Assembly: GCA_002021875.1 (NCBI GenBank) | Contig: CP018627.1 | Span: 6,324,001-6,388,000 of the forward strand | From: Streptomyces hygroscopicus | Lineage (GTDB): Bacteria; Actinomycetota; Actinomycetes; Streptomycetales; Streptomycetaceae | Reading direction: 5' to 3' | Length of the DNA: 64,000 bases | Shown: one piece after another, positions 47,789 through 56,110 of the stretch | How the letters are laid out: each line of letters starts with the position of its first letter | How positions within the stretch are numbered: the stretch's first letter is position 1 | Translations under genes and position numbers: made by a program | The notes under the pieces: generated by a model | What the model was told of the DNA's origin: nothing | The model's database searches: none | Seen by the model: the letters and a program-made list of their open reading frames with translations, nothing else

Positions 47789-49198
47789 TCAGCGCGTGCG
47801 GGCCGGGGCCCGGAGCAGCTCGGCCCGGCGCCGGACCGCCTCCAGCGCGCCGGGCTTGCGGCCGGGCACCCTGCTCCGCAGCTCCATCAGCGGCGGGGCG
47901 AGGGCGCCGGCCCTGGCCCGGTCCTGGACGAACTGCCACTGGTGGTGCGCCCGGTCCACGGCCCCCTCGACCTCGGGATGGCCGACCGGCTCCCCGTTGC
48001 CCAGCCGCGCGTCGGCCACCGCGAGCCACAGCTCGCAGGCACGGGCCGGGTCCCCGGCGATACGGGAGAGATCGGCGCGGACCTCCAGCCAGTGGATCGC
48101 CTCATCCGAACGGGGACCGGCCGCCCGGAGGGCCTCCTGTTCCCAGAAGGCCGCCATCGAGGCCGCCTCGCTGTGCCGGCCCGAATTGGCCGCCTCGAAT
48201 ATCGCCGCGTGCGTGGCGGCGAGCGGATCGGCCACGGGCGCCCGCCTGGGCGGCGGGGGCAGGGGGGCGGGCGTCGGCTGGGGCGGGCGCAGTGATGGTG
48301 GCGCCGGTCGGGGATCGGCGGAGAGGAACGATTCGGGAGGGCCCGGCGGCATGCGCGGCGGCGTGACCGCCACCGGCCCGGCTGCCCCAGCCGACCCGGC
48401 CGACCCGGCCGCCCCAGCCGGTCCAGCCGGTCCGGTCTGCCCGGCCCATCCGGCGACCTCCGGGCCAGGAGCGGCATCCGGGACCGCGTACGCCTCATCC
48501 GGCCCGGCGCCGTCCAGCAGCAGTTCGGGGCCGCTGCCCAACCCGGCCTCCATCGCGGCCCGCTGGTGCAGCAGCGCGAGCGGCGGGCGCTCCGCGGCGC
48601 CCCGCAGCAGCCCGGCGAACGCCCGGCTGTAGTCCGGCGTCGCCATCCCCCGCTTGGGCGGAGCTCCCCGCTTGGGCGGGGCGGGCGCCACCGTGCCGTA
48701 CAGCGTCAGCCCGGCCGCGAGTCCGGACGGCCCGGCGGCCCTCAGCGGCGGCCACGCCGTCTCGTCGGCCACCAGATCGGCGACCACGACGGTGCTGCCC
48801 GGGGGCCTCCGGCCGAGCGCGGCCGCCAGCCAGTGCCAGGGCAGCGCCGTATAGCGGGCGGTCCTCGGCGTCGTACGGGCCAACGCCAGATGCGGCAGCC
48901 GCTGTTTGGCGTCGAGGGTGAGCTGGCCCGCGAGATGGACCAGCACCGGACCGGGATGCGCGGCGGCGGTGCGCAGATGCGTCAGCACGGTCTGCGGATC
49001 GGCCGGGTCCACGAGTTGGACGACGCTGGCGCCGCCGGGCGTGCCAAGCAGCGCCGCCGGCGATACGGCGGCGAGCTGAGGCAGCGCGGCGGCCGCGTCC
49101 ATCAGTCGCTGTCTGCCGGCCGGACCGGCGGCGAGCAGCAGGGCGTATCCGGGCCCGCTCGCCGTCTCCGCCCCCGTGCCCGACCTGTCGTTCCCCAT
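47789..49198 (-). CDS. Hypothetical Pro-rich two-domain protein
   Basis: 469 residues, no family recognised. N-terminal alpha/beta part (about 1-240) with LLLAAGPAGRQRLMDAAAALPQLAAV, HPGPVLVHLAGQLTLDAKQR and HWLAAALGRRPPGSTVVVADLVADE suggests a caspase-like or effector-associated fold, but no catalytic pair is evident. A Gly/Ala/Pro linker (240-340) leads to a helical C-terminal region (IFEAANSGRHSEAASMAAFWEQEALR, ARACELWLAVADARLG). ATG 49198 is preceded by TACGGT and 6 bases: leaderless. Confidence 0.55.
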   Translation of the reverse strand: MGNDRSGTGAETASGPGYALLLAAGPAGRQRLMDAAAALPQLAAVSPAALLGTPGGASVVQLVDPADPQTVLTHLRTAAAHPGPVLVHLAGQLTLDAKQRLPHLALARTTPRTARYTALPWHWLAAALGRRPPGSTVVVADLVADETAWPPLRAAGPSGLAAGLTLYGTVAPAPPKRGAPPKRGMATPDYSRAFAGLLRGAAERPPLALLHQRAAMEAGLGSGPELLLDGAGPDEAYAVPDAAPGPEVAGWAGQTGPAGPAGAAGSAGSAGAAGPVAVTPPRMPPGPPESFLSADPRPAPPSLRPPQPTPAPLPPPPRRAPVADPLAATHAAIFEAANSGRHSEAASMAAFWEQEALRAAGPRSDEAIHWLEVRADLSRIAGDPARACELWLAVADARLGNGEPVGHPEVEGAVDRAHHQWQFVQDRARAGALAPPLMELRSRVPGRKPGALEAVRRRAELLRAPARTR

Positions 49199-49235
49199 GC
49201 ATGCACCGTATCCGCAACCGGCGACGACCGGTGGG

Positions 49236-49295
49236 GGTGTGACCCGCCGGGCGCCCGGCAGCGGTGTGACCCGCCGGGCGCCCGGCAGCGGTGTG
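49236..49295. repeat. 27-bp tandem repeat, 2.2 copies
   Basis: Two perfect 27-bp copies (49236-49262, 49263-49289) plus a partial third. Each contains the 14-bp palindrome GCCGGGCGCCCGGC. Located upstream of the 47789-49198 gene. Confidence 0.9.
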
Positions 49296-49343
49296 GCCGG
49301 CTCCGGGTCCGGCCGGGGCTGGCGGGCCGGGCCCGGCCGGTCG

Positions 49344-49619
49344 TCAGCGGCCAAGCCGCCCGTAACGCCGCACGGCCAGCGGCGCGAAGACCGCGATCAG
49401 CCCCAGTGGCCGGCAGACGGCGAGGAGATGGGCATGGTCCGCGGCCCAGCCCTCGCCGCCGCCACCGGGGCCGCCGAACAGATCGCGGATCGCGGTGGCC
49501 GTCGCCGACATCGGGTTCCAGACCGCGAGGGCGCCGAGCCAGCCGGGCATGGTCTCGGGCGAGGCGAAGACATACGACACCGGAACGTACTGCCCGTGAC
49601 CGTAGCTAGTCGAACTTGC
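49344..49619 (-). pseudogene. Remnant of an ABC-2 (DrrB-type) exporter permease
   Basis: About 90 codons matching only the C-terminus of ABC-2 permeases ([38 protein letters not shown], ending [22 protein letters not shown] with a last membrane segment). The frame hits a stop at 49620-49622, where upstream transmembrane helices should be; no ATPase gene is left. It sits directly 3' of the PadR gene, the usual regulator-ATPase-permease order, so the middle of such an operon appears deleted. Confidence 0.75.
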
Positions 49620-49663
49620 TTAATGGCGAAGACCGCCGTCGGCCTCCCTCGGCGTGGCCTTTC

Positions 49664-50293
49664 TCAGTCCGCGTCGGGCACGGCGAACGGGTTGGGGACG
49701 CCGTCCGGCAGCACCTCCACCGAGCGCTCCCCCTCGCCCGCCATCACATACGCCCCGCCCTCGAGCCGCTCGATCAGCCCACGGGTCCACTCCGCGCCGC
49801 TGTCCGCGGAGTGCACCCAGAACTTCATGATCTCGCCGATATGGCCCCACTCGTCGGGGGTGCCGTCCGGCGGCGTCCAGTGCCGGGTCACCTCGGCCCG
49901 CCACTCCTCCAGCGCCGCCACCCGCTGCTTCAGCAGGGCGATCGCCTCGGCTCGGGGCAGATCGACGATGAAACCCACCCCGGCCGTCAGCTCGTCGATC
50001 TTCTGGTCATGGCGCAGCAACGCATCCCGCAGCAGCCGGAAGTACTCCTCCTCGCCCACCTCGGTCAGCTCGTACTCGGTCCGCGGCGGCCCGCCGACCG
50101 TGCTCGGCGCGACGTCGTGCGCGCGCATCAGGCCCTGTTTGGCCATCTGTTTGAGGGCGTGGTAAATCGAGCCGGGTTTGGCGTTGGACCACTCATGCGC
50201 ACCCCAGAACTCCAGGTCGTTACGGACCTGATAGCCGTGCGCCCGCCCGTGCTGGCGCACGGCCCCCAGCACCAGCAACCGGATCGCTGACAT
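49664..50293 (-). CDS. PadR-family transcriptional repressor
   Basis: 209 residues. Winged helix at the N-terminus: MSAIRLLVLGAVRQHGRAHGYQVRNDLEFWG, then PGSIYHALKQMAKQGLM and EYELTEVGEEEYFRLL; C-terminal helical Vir-type dimerisation domain. ATG 50293 follows GGAGAAGAG. PadR repressors of this type control drug exporters; here the exporter is reduced to a remnant. Confidence 0.9.
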   Translation of the reverse strand: MSAIRLLVLGAVRQHGRAHGYQVRNDLEFWGAHEWSNAKPGSIYHALKQMAKQGLMRAHDVAPSTVGGPPRTEYELTEVGEEEYFRLLRDALLRHDQKIDELTAGVGFIVDLPRAEAIALLKQRVAALEEWRAEVTRHWTPPDGTPDEWGHIGEIMKFWVHSADSGAEWTRGLIERLEGGAYVMAGEGERSVEVLPDGVPNPFAVPDAD

Positions 50294-50350
50294 CGCCCGC
50301 TCTTCTCCATCCTGGTCCCGGCCCCGCCGTGACCAGGCTAGAGGGTGTCT

Positions 50351-50391
50351 CCCGGATCATGCCGCGCTCGCGGGGCCCGGCATGATCCGGG
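50351..50391 (-). terminator. 13-bp hairpin downstream of the DinB-like gene
   Basis: CCCGGATCATGCC / GGCATGATCCGGG with a 15-base loop between the DinB-like stop (50422) and the PadR start. Confidence 0.7.
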
Positions 50392-50421
50392 GCGCCCCTG
50401 GCCATCGCCGGGTCCGGCGGA

Positions 50422-50988
50422 TCACCCCTCCAGGATCGACCAGTCCGGCTCCGGCATCGCCCCGGTCTCGAAGACCAGGTCGAAGGCGCCCTTGCCGTCG
50501 ATCGTCTCGCGGATGATGTCGGCGTGACCGGCGTGCCGGGCGAGCTCCTCGATCAGATGGAGGATGGCCCAGCGCCAGGTGCGGGTGCCGCCCTCGTCCC
50601 AGGGGAGCCGGAGAGCCTCGAAGGTCGTGTCCAGCGACGGCAGGGCCCGCACCGCCTCGTCGGTCTCGCGCGCCACCTCGTCGTACAGGGCGAGCATCGC
50701 CTCCACCGTCTCGTCCTCGGTGGGCTCGAAGGTGTGCTCCCACTCGCCCATCATGTCCTTGGGGTCCCCCACCTTGCCCTGGAGGACGCGCAGCCAGCCG
50801 CGTTCGCCCGTGGCCGCGTGCTTGAGCACCCCGGCCAGCGAGAGCGCGCTCGCGCTGGGGGTGCTGCGGGCCTGCTCCTCGGTCAGGCCGTGCACCGAGC
50901 GCCGGATGCCGCCGCGCTGCGCGTCCAGGTACGCGAGCAGCGCACCGCGCTCGTCGTTACATGCCTCGGGGTTCACGATCACGGGCAT
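50422..50988 (-). CDS. DinB/DUF664 family protein
   Basis: 188 residues, four-helix bundle of the DinB superfamily. ERGALLAYLDAQRGGIRRSVHGLTEEQAR, SLAGVLKHAATGERGWL (His of the putative metal triad), and WRWAILHLIEELARHAGHADIIRETIDG with the other His residues. Many actinomycete relatives are mycothiol-dependent thiol transferases; the exact role is not determined. ATG 50988. Confidence 0.85.
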   Translation of the reverse strand: MPVIVNPEACNDERGALLAYLDAQRGGIRRSVHGLTEEQARSTPSASALSLAGVLKHAATGERGWLRVLQGKVGDPKDMMGEWEHTFEPTEDETVEAMLALYDEVARETDEAVRALPSLDTTFEALRLPWDEGGTRTWRWAILHLIEELARHAGHADIIRETIDGKGAFDLVFETGAMPEPDWSILEG

Positions 50989-51104
50989 GGCTGCCGCCTC
51001 TCATCTGGAGGGCGCCCGGGTCCGGCGCCCTTCGATGAACCCCACGTTAGGAAGGCTTGCGGTCAGCTTCTGTCCGCGTGTCGGCGCGCGTTTTCGTCCC
51101 CGGC

Positions 51105-52562
51105 TCAGAACGGGAACTGGCTCCGGCCGTGCTGGATGGAGATCCACTTGGTGGTGGTGAAGTCCTCGATCATCGATTCCCCGTTGAGCCGTCCGAGACC
51201 GGAGTGCTTCTCCCCGCCGAACGGCACGATCGGCTCGTCGTGGACCGTGCTGTCGTTCACATGGATCATGCCGGTGTGGACCTGCTGGGCGAACCGCACC
51301 CCGCGCTCGATGTCCCCGGTGTGCACGGCCCCGCTGAGCCCGTAGTCCGTGTCGTTGGCGATCCGGACGGCCTCCTCGTCGCCGTCGAACGGAATCAGCG
51401 TCACCACCGGGCCGAAGATCTCCTGCCCGAGGATCGCCGCGCCCTCCGGGACCCCGCTGAGCACGGTCGGCCCCATCAGGGTGCCCTCGGTGCGCCCCCG
51501 CACCAGCGCGGTGGCGCCATCGGCGATCGTCTGCTCGACGAGCGAGGCGATCGCCTCGGCCTGGCCCTCGTTGATCAGCGGACCGATGTGGGTGGTGGGA
51601 TCGCCCGGGTCGCCCACCTTCAGCGTCTCCACCTTGGCCACGAACTTCTCGGTGAACTCCCGCTCCACCGCCCGGTCCACCAGCACCCGGTTGGCCGCCA
51701 TGCAGACCTGCCCCTGGTGGACGAAGCGGCTGAAGACGGCCGCGTCGACCGCGTAGTCCAGGTCGGCGTCGTCGAGCACGACCAGCGCGCTGTTACCGCC
51801 CAGCTCCAGGACGGTGCGCTTGAAGTGGGAGGCGGCCACGGTGGCGACATGCCGGCCGACCTTGTCGGAGCCGGTGAAGGAGATCACCTTCGGTACGGGG
51901 TGCTCGATCAGGGCGTCGCCGATCTCCGCTATGTCGGTGACCACGACATTGAGCAGCCCGGCGGGCAGCCCGGCCTCCTCGAAGATCTTGGCGACCAGGC
52001 CACCGCCGCAGACCGGGGTGTTCTGGTGCGGCTTGAGGACGACGGCGTTGCCGAGCGCCAGCGCGGGGGCGACCGACTTCAGCGACAGCAGGAAGGGGAA
52101 GTTGAAGGGGCTGATGACGCCGACCACGCCCACCGGCAGCCGGTAGAGGCGGTTCTCCTTGCCGTCGACCGGCGACGGCAGGATGCGGCCCTCGGGCCGC
52201 AGTGCCAATTGGACCGCCTCCCGCAGGAACTCCTTGGCGAGATGCAGCTCGAAGCCCGCCTTCACATGGGTGCCGCCGCACTCCGCGATGATCGTCTCAG
52301 TGAGCTCCTTCTCGCGGTCCTCGATGATCCGCAGTGCCCGCTCGAAGACCGCCCGCCGGGCATAGGGGTTGGTGCCGCCCCACCCCGGCTGCGCCCGCTC
52401 GGCCGCCCGGTAGGCCAGGTCCACCTCCTCGACGGTCGCCACGGTGATGGAGGCCAGCTTCTCCCCGTTGTAGGGGTTGAAGTCGACGATGTCCCAGGAA
52501 CCGCTTCCGCCGCGCCACTCGCCGTCGATGAACTGAAGGGCCAACTCGGAGAAGTAGGACAT
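51105..52562 (-). CDS. Aldehyde dehydrogenase (benzaldehyde/vanillin dehydrogenase-like)
   Basis: 485 residues. NAD(P)-dependent oxidation of an aldehyde to acid. NAD motif VISPFNFPFLLSLKSVAPAL, FTGSDKVGRHV, general base Glu253 in LELGGNSALVVLDDAD and nucleophile Cys287 in GQVCMAANR; ends IVPFGGEKHSGLGRLNGE. ATG 52562 follows AGGGA. No dedicated pathway neighbours, so the substrate is unknown. Confidence 0.93.
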   Translation of the reverse strand: MSYFSELALQFIDGEWRGGSGSWDIVDFNPYNGEKLASITVATVEEVDLAYRAAERAQPGWGGTNPYARRAVFERALRIIEDREKELTETIIAECGGTHVKAGFELHLAKEFLREAVQLALRPEGRILPSPVDGKENRLYRLPVGVVGVISPFNFPFLLSLKSVAPALALGNAVVLKPHQNTPVCGGGLVAKIFEEAGLPAGLLNVVVTDIAEIGDALIEHPVPKVISFTGSDKVGRHVATVAASHFKRTVLELGGNSALVVLDDADLDYAVDAAVFSRFVHQGQVCMAANRVLVDRAVEREFTEKFVAKVETLKVGDPGDPTTHIGPLINEGQAEAIASLVEQTIADGATALVRGRTEGTLMGPTVLSGVPEGAAILGQEIFGPVVTLIPFDGDEEAVRIANDTDYGLSGAVHTGDIERGVRFAQQVHTGMIHVNDSTVHDEPIVPFGGEKHSGLGRLNGESMIEDFTTTKWISIQHGRSQFPF

Positions 52563-52652
52563 GCCATCCCTATCTGCAGGACGCGGTGCCGCGCTCCGAC
52601 AGCCGCGCACGGGTGGGGGGTATTCCTGACTGAACGTCATCCTACTGACGGG

Positions 52653-53516
52653 TCAGGCGTCGTGAAGGAGCCCTCGGAGCAAATCCCGGCTCTTCTCCGG
52701 AGAGAGGCTGTCCGCGCTGAGCCGCTCCAGCACCCGCTCGTACTGGGAGACCTCATCGCGCTTGTCCAGATAGAGCGCGCTGGTGAGCTGTTCCAGATAG
52801 ACGATGTCGGGGAGGTCGGACTCCGGGAAGCGCAGCCGGGTGAACGCCCCGCTCTCCCCCGCGTGCCCGCCGAAGGCGAACGGCATCACCTGGAGCGTCA
52901 CGTGTCGATACTCGGAGACCGTGATCAGATGGCGCAGCTGGGCGGACATCACGCCGCGCCCGCCGTAGGGGCGGTGCAGCGCGGCCTCGTCCAGCACCGC
53001 ATGGAACGCCGGGGCGCGCTCGGAGACCAGCAGTTTCTGCCGCTCGAGGCGCAGCGCCACCCGCCGCTCGACCTCTTCGGTGCACGCCTGGGGCTGGCCG
53101 CGGGTGACCACGGCGTGGGCGTAGCCCTCGGTCTGCAGCAGACCGTGCACGAACTGGACCTCGTAGCAGGCGATATGGGAGGCGGCGCCCTCCAGGCCGA
53201 CATAGGTCTGGAACCAGCCGGGCAGCACATCGCCGTAACTGTGCCACCACCCGGCGACATTGGCCTCGCGGACGAGCCCGAGCAGTGCCGCGCGCTCCGC
53301 GTCGTCGGTGACTCCGTACAGCGTGAGCAGATCCTCGATATCCCGCGCCTTGAAGCTCACCCGGCCCAACTCCATGCGGCTGATCTTGGATTCGGAGGCC
53401 CGGATCGAATAGCCCGCCGCCTCGCGGGTGATGCCGCGAGCCTCGCGCAACCGTCTGAGCTGAGAGCCCAGGAGGATACGGCGCACGACCGATCCACTCG
53501 ACTCGCCTGCGGCCAT
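52653..53516 (-). CDS. XRE-family regulator with DUF5753 (WhiJ-like)
   Basis: 287 residues. N-terminal helix-turn-helix (LGSQLRRLREARGITREAAGYSIRASESKISRMELGRVSF) and C-terminal DUF5753 ligand-like domain (YEVQFVHGLLQTEGYAHAVV, LDEAALHRPYGG, VMPFAFGGHAGESGAFTRLRF). ATG 53516 follows GGGAGG. Actinomycetes carry many such WhiJ-like regulators paired with DUF397 proteins and anti-sigma-like ATPases. It diverges from the ATPase gene, and the element at 53701-53740 lies between. Confidence 0.92.
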   Translation of the reverse strand: MAAGESSGSVVRRILLGSQLRRLREARGITREAAGYSIRASESKISRMELGRVSFKARDIEDLLTLYGVTDDAERAALLGLVREANVAGWWHSYGDVLPGWFQTYVGLEGAASHIACYEVQFVHGLLQTEGYAHAVVTRGQPQACTEEVERRVALRLERQKLLVSERAPAFHAVLDEAALHRPYGGRGVMSAQLRHLITVSEYRHVTLQVMPFAFGGHAGESGAFTRLRFPESDLPDIVYLEQLTSALYLDKRDEVSQYERVLERLSADSLSPEKSRDLLRGLLHDA

Positions 53517-53821
53517 TTCCGCGATCCTCCCTGTACGGAAAGCATCCTTGCGAACGGCGCCCCCGCAGCCTCTGAGGGTGAAGTCTGCCACTGTTCGGGC
53601 TCCGCGCCGTAGGCGTGTCGTTACTCAGCCCGAGGTTGTACGTCAGTGTACGGAGTCAGATATCCGACTAAAACCGATCGTTTCGGACCAACTGATGTGC
53701 GTGCACGTGCATTTGCCCTTGCATCTGACGTGCGCATTCGGAACCATAGGCTGTGCGCACGTGCTAGCTGGTACGAAATCTGGCCAGAGTTCGTCACGGC
53801 CACGGATGCAGGAGTGCTCGC
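53517..53821. other. Divergent regulatory region, XRE gene / ATPase gene
   Basis: 305 bp without a gene. Rich in TGC/GCA half-sites, including element A (53701-53740) and a second cluster CTGTGCGCACGTGC at 53751-53764. TAGGCT at 53747-53752 is a possible -10 for the ATPase gene. Confidence 0.6.
53701..53740 (+). promoter_or_regulatory. Shared promoter element A (upstream of ATPase gene)
   Basis: Starts GTGCACGTGCATTTGCC and ends TGCGCATTCG. It matches element B (55924-55962 on the minus strand) at about 34 of 40 aligned positions, and both lie 67-82 bp upstream of their genes in the same orientation. Confidence 0.8.
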
Positions 53822-54313
53822 ATGGGGAGCGAAGGTTCGGCCCTGCTGGAACCCTTGTGGCAAGGGCTTACCGCGATCGATCCCTCCGCTGTCTCCGGAT
53901 CCGTCTCCTGCGTACTTCCCGCCCGCTTCGAGGCGGTCAAGGGGGCCCGGCAGTTCACCGGCTCCACCTTGCGGCAGTGGAACATCCCCGAACTTCTCGA
54001 CGAAGTGGCGCTCGTCGTCTCCGAACTGGTCACCAACGCGCTGCGGCACGCCCTGCCCGGCACCGCGGCGACGGCCGGTGAGCCGGAGCGGTCGGTGCGG
54101 CTCCATCTGATGCGCGGCCCCTCACGGCTGGTGTGCGCCGTACGCGACCCCAGTGAGGCGGGCCCGGTGGCCGGCGAGGCGGGCTGCGGCGAGGAATCCG
54201 GGCGCGGGCTCCATCTCGTGGAGTCCTTCACGGACGGCTGGGGCTGGCAGCCGCTGCCGGGCACCCCGCGCGGCAAGATCGTCTGGGCCGTCTTCCATCT
54301 CCCCCCGGCGTAA
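53822..54313 (+). CDS. Anti-sigma-factor-like ATPase (HATPase_c_2)
   Basis: 163 residues. GHKL ATP-binding domain of the RsbW/SpoIIAB kind: WNIPELLDEVALVVSELVTNALRHALPG (N-box), VRDPSEAGP (G1 region) and EESGRGLHLVESFTDGWGW (G2). The kinase-less streptomycete family often accompanies XRE-DUF5753 regulators. ATG 53822 without a strong ribosome site. Its promoter carries element A, shared with the DUF397 gene. Confidence 0.88.
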   Translation: MGSEGSALLEPLWQGLTAIDPSAVSGSVSCVLPARFEAVKGARQFTGSTLRQWNIPELLDEVALVVSELVTNALRHALPGTAATAGEPERSVRLHLMRGPSRLVCAVRDPSEAGPVAGEAGCGEESGRGLHLVESFTDGWGWQPLPGTPRGKIVWAVFHLPPA

Positions 54314-54359
54314 GCCTCCCCACACCTGAGCGCACGCGCCCCCTCCTCCGCAGAGGCGG

Positions 54360-55511
54360 TCAGGGGCGGGTGGACTCCGGCGGGGCCGTGGTGATGCCCA
54401 GGCCGTGCAGCTGGAAGAGCCGGTTCACATCGTGCATCGTGATGATCCCCTCGAGCTGCCCGTGGTCCACCACCAGCACCGGCATACCGCCGCCACCCGG
54501 CCGCGCCCGCTCCAGCACCTCGCTCAGCAGCTCACCGGGCTCGGCCACGGTGCACCGCGACAGCGGCGTCGCCACATCGCGCACCCGCTGGGTCTCCCGG
54601 GCCTCGGCCGGCACCGCCGCGAGCGCGCGCAGCCGGACGGCCCCGCTGAGCTGTCCCTCGAAGTCCAGCAGCGGCATCACCGAATGCCGGGAGTGGGCCG
54701 CCACGTCGTCGATGAACCGCCCCACGGTCAGCCAGTCGGCCCCGGCGGCGACCGGCGCCGACATCGCGTCCGCCACCCGCACCCCGCGCAGCGCCGTATT
54801 GACTCCGGCCCGCTGCCGCTCCGCGTTGGCGATGATCACCATGAAGAGGCCGATGAGCGAGAGCCACAGCCCGCCGGTGTTCCCGCGCAGGAAGGAGATC
54901 CAGCCGATGGCGATGAGCGCCATACCGAGGATCTGGCCGCCGCGCCCCGCCGCCCGGTCGGCGCGCTCCCGGTCCCCGGTGCGCCACCAGATCGCCGCCT
55001 GCACCACCCGGCCGCCGTCCAGCGGCGCGGCCGGCAGCAGGTTGAAGACGCCCAGCAGCAGATTGGCCCAGCCCAGCCAGATCAGAACGGCGGTCGGCAC
55101 CCCCCATCCGGTGAGCGTGTGCAACCCGATCCCCGCGCCGAGGGTGACACCGCCGATGACCAGGCTGGTGAGCGGCCCGATGACGGCCACCCAGAACGCG
55201 ACCCCGGCGGTGCGGGGCCGTCCCATCTTGGTCATGCCGCCAAGCGCCCACAGCGTCACGTCCTCCACCGAGACGCCCTTACGGCGGGCGGCGATCGCGT
55301 GCGCGGCCTCGTGCAGCAGCAGGCTGCCCATCAGCAGCACGGCGCCGACGATGCTGGCGAGGGCGTAGACGGTGCCGGTGCGGCCGGGGGTCCACGCGGG
55401 CAGCGTCTGGCGGCCGAGCCCGTAAGCGAGCAGGACGATCAGCACCGGGACGCTCCAGTGCATCCGCAGTGGAACCCCGAGTACGTGTCCGACCCGGACC
55501 GAGCCGCTCAT
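54360..55511 (-). CDS. Site-2 protease (M50) with CBS domains
   Basis: 383 residues, about five or six membrane helices. Zinc motif HEAAH at 67-71 (LLLHEAAHAIAARRKGV) and the second motif NLLPAAPLDGGR about 90 residues later; C-terminal pair of CBS domains (VRVADAMSAPV, then GGMPVLVVDHGQLEGIITMHDVNRL). S2P enzymes cut membrane-bound regulators, typically anti-sigma factors. ATG 55511 follows GAGACGG. It starts 62 bp after the DUF397 stop on the same strand, so the two may be co-transcribed. Confidence 0.93.
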   Translation of the reverse strand: MSGSVRVGHVLGVPLRMHWSVPVLIVLLAYGLGRQTLPAWTPGRTGTVYALASIVGAVLLMGSLLLHEAAHAIAARRKGVSVEDVTLWALGGMTKMGRPRTAGVAFWVAVIGPLTSLVIGGVTLGAGIGLHTLTGWGVPTAVLIWLGWANLLLGVFNLLPAAPLDGGRVVQAAIWWRTGDRERADRAAGRGGQILGMALIAIGWISFLRGNTGGLWLSLIGLFMVIIANAERQRAGVNTALRGVRVADAMSAPVAAGADWLTVGRFIDDVAAHSRHSVMPLLDFEGQLSGAVRLRALAAVPAEARETQRVRDVATPLSRCTVAEPGELLSEVLERARPGGGGMPVLVVDHGQLEGIITMHDVNRLFQLHGLGITTAPPESTRP

Positions 55512-55573
55512 CGCCGTCTCACATCAGTCGGGTGCCCCCGCTCGCCACTACCAGTGTCGCGCGTCCGCGGCGA

Positions 55574-55855
55574 TCAGCCCATACCGGCCGAATCGCGCGC
55601 AAGGTGGTCGAACTCGCCGTCCTTGGCGCCGAGCAGCATCGCCTCGACCTCGGCCGGGGTGTAGATCAGCGCCGGTCCGTCGGGGAACCGGGAATTGCGG
55701 ACGGCCACGTTCCCACCGGGCAGTTTGGCGAACTCGACACAGGAACCCTGGGAGTTGCTGTGTCTGCTCTTCTGCCAGACGACCCCCTGGAGGTCCGCGG
55801 CCGCCATGCCGTTGTAGGGGTGGTCGCGCACAGGGCTTCTCCACTGTTCGTGCAT
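55574..55855 (-). CDS. DUF397 small protein
   Basis: 93 residues from the ATG at 55855 (MHEQWRSPV); a second ATG 17 codons downstream (MAAADLQGV) begins the conserved domain and is a fair alternative. DUF397 core: VVWQKSRHSNSQGSCVEFAKLPGGNVAVRNSRFPDGPALIYTPAEVEAML in outline. In WhiJ-type groups DUF397 proteins associate with, and antagonise, the XRE-DUF5753 partner. Its promoter carries element B, and TATGAT lies about 30 bp upstream. Confidence 0.85.
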   Translation of the reverse strand: MHEQWRSPVRDHPYNGMAAADLQGVVWQKSRHSNSQGSCVEFAKLPGGNVAVRNSRFPDGPALIYTPAEVEAMLLGAKDGEFDHLARDSAGMG

Positions 55856-55923
55856 GCGTGCAGCTGTCAACTGTCTCGGATCATAGCTGCGTTCCTTTGC
55901 AAACGCATGGGCAAATGCATCTG

Positions 55924-55962
55924 CGTATGCGCAGGTAGATGCACAGGCAGATGCACGTGCAC
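55924..55962 (-). promoter_or_regulatory. Shared promoter element B (upstream of DUF397 gene)
   Basis: On the minus strand it starts GTGCACGTGCATCTGCC and ends TGCGCATACG, aligning with element A with about six differences. Further TGCAT/TTTGC half-sites continue toward the gene (55895-55920). Confidence 0.8.
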
Positions 55963-56110
55963 CATGTGTATCTACATGATCACCCGACACCCGGCATCTC
56001 CTGCCCGGAGTGAAGAAGAGCAGTCGTCATGTATGACGTCCGGGTCCCCCTCCCGGTTGAGCGGGCCTCGTGCCGGAGCGTTGTCAGACCCCCCTGCGAG
56101 ACTCACGGGC

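Noticed and set aside
49344..49619. Intact small membrane protein gene
   Set aside because: It matches only the last segment of ABC-2 permeases, and an in-frame stop lies where the upstream helices should be.
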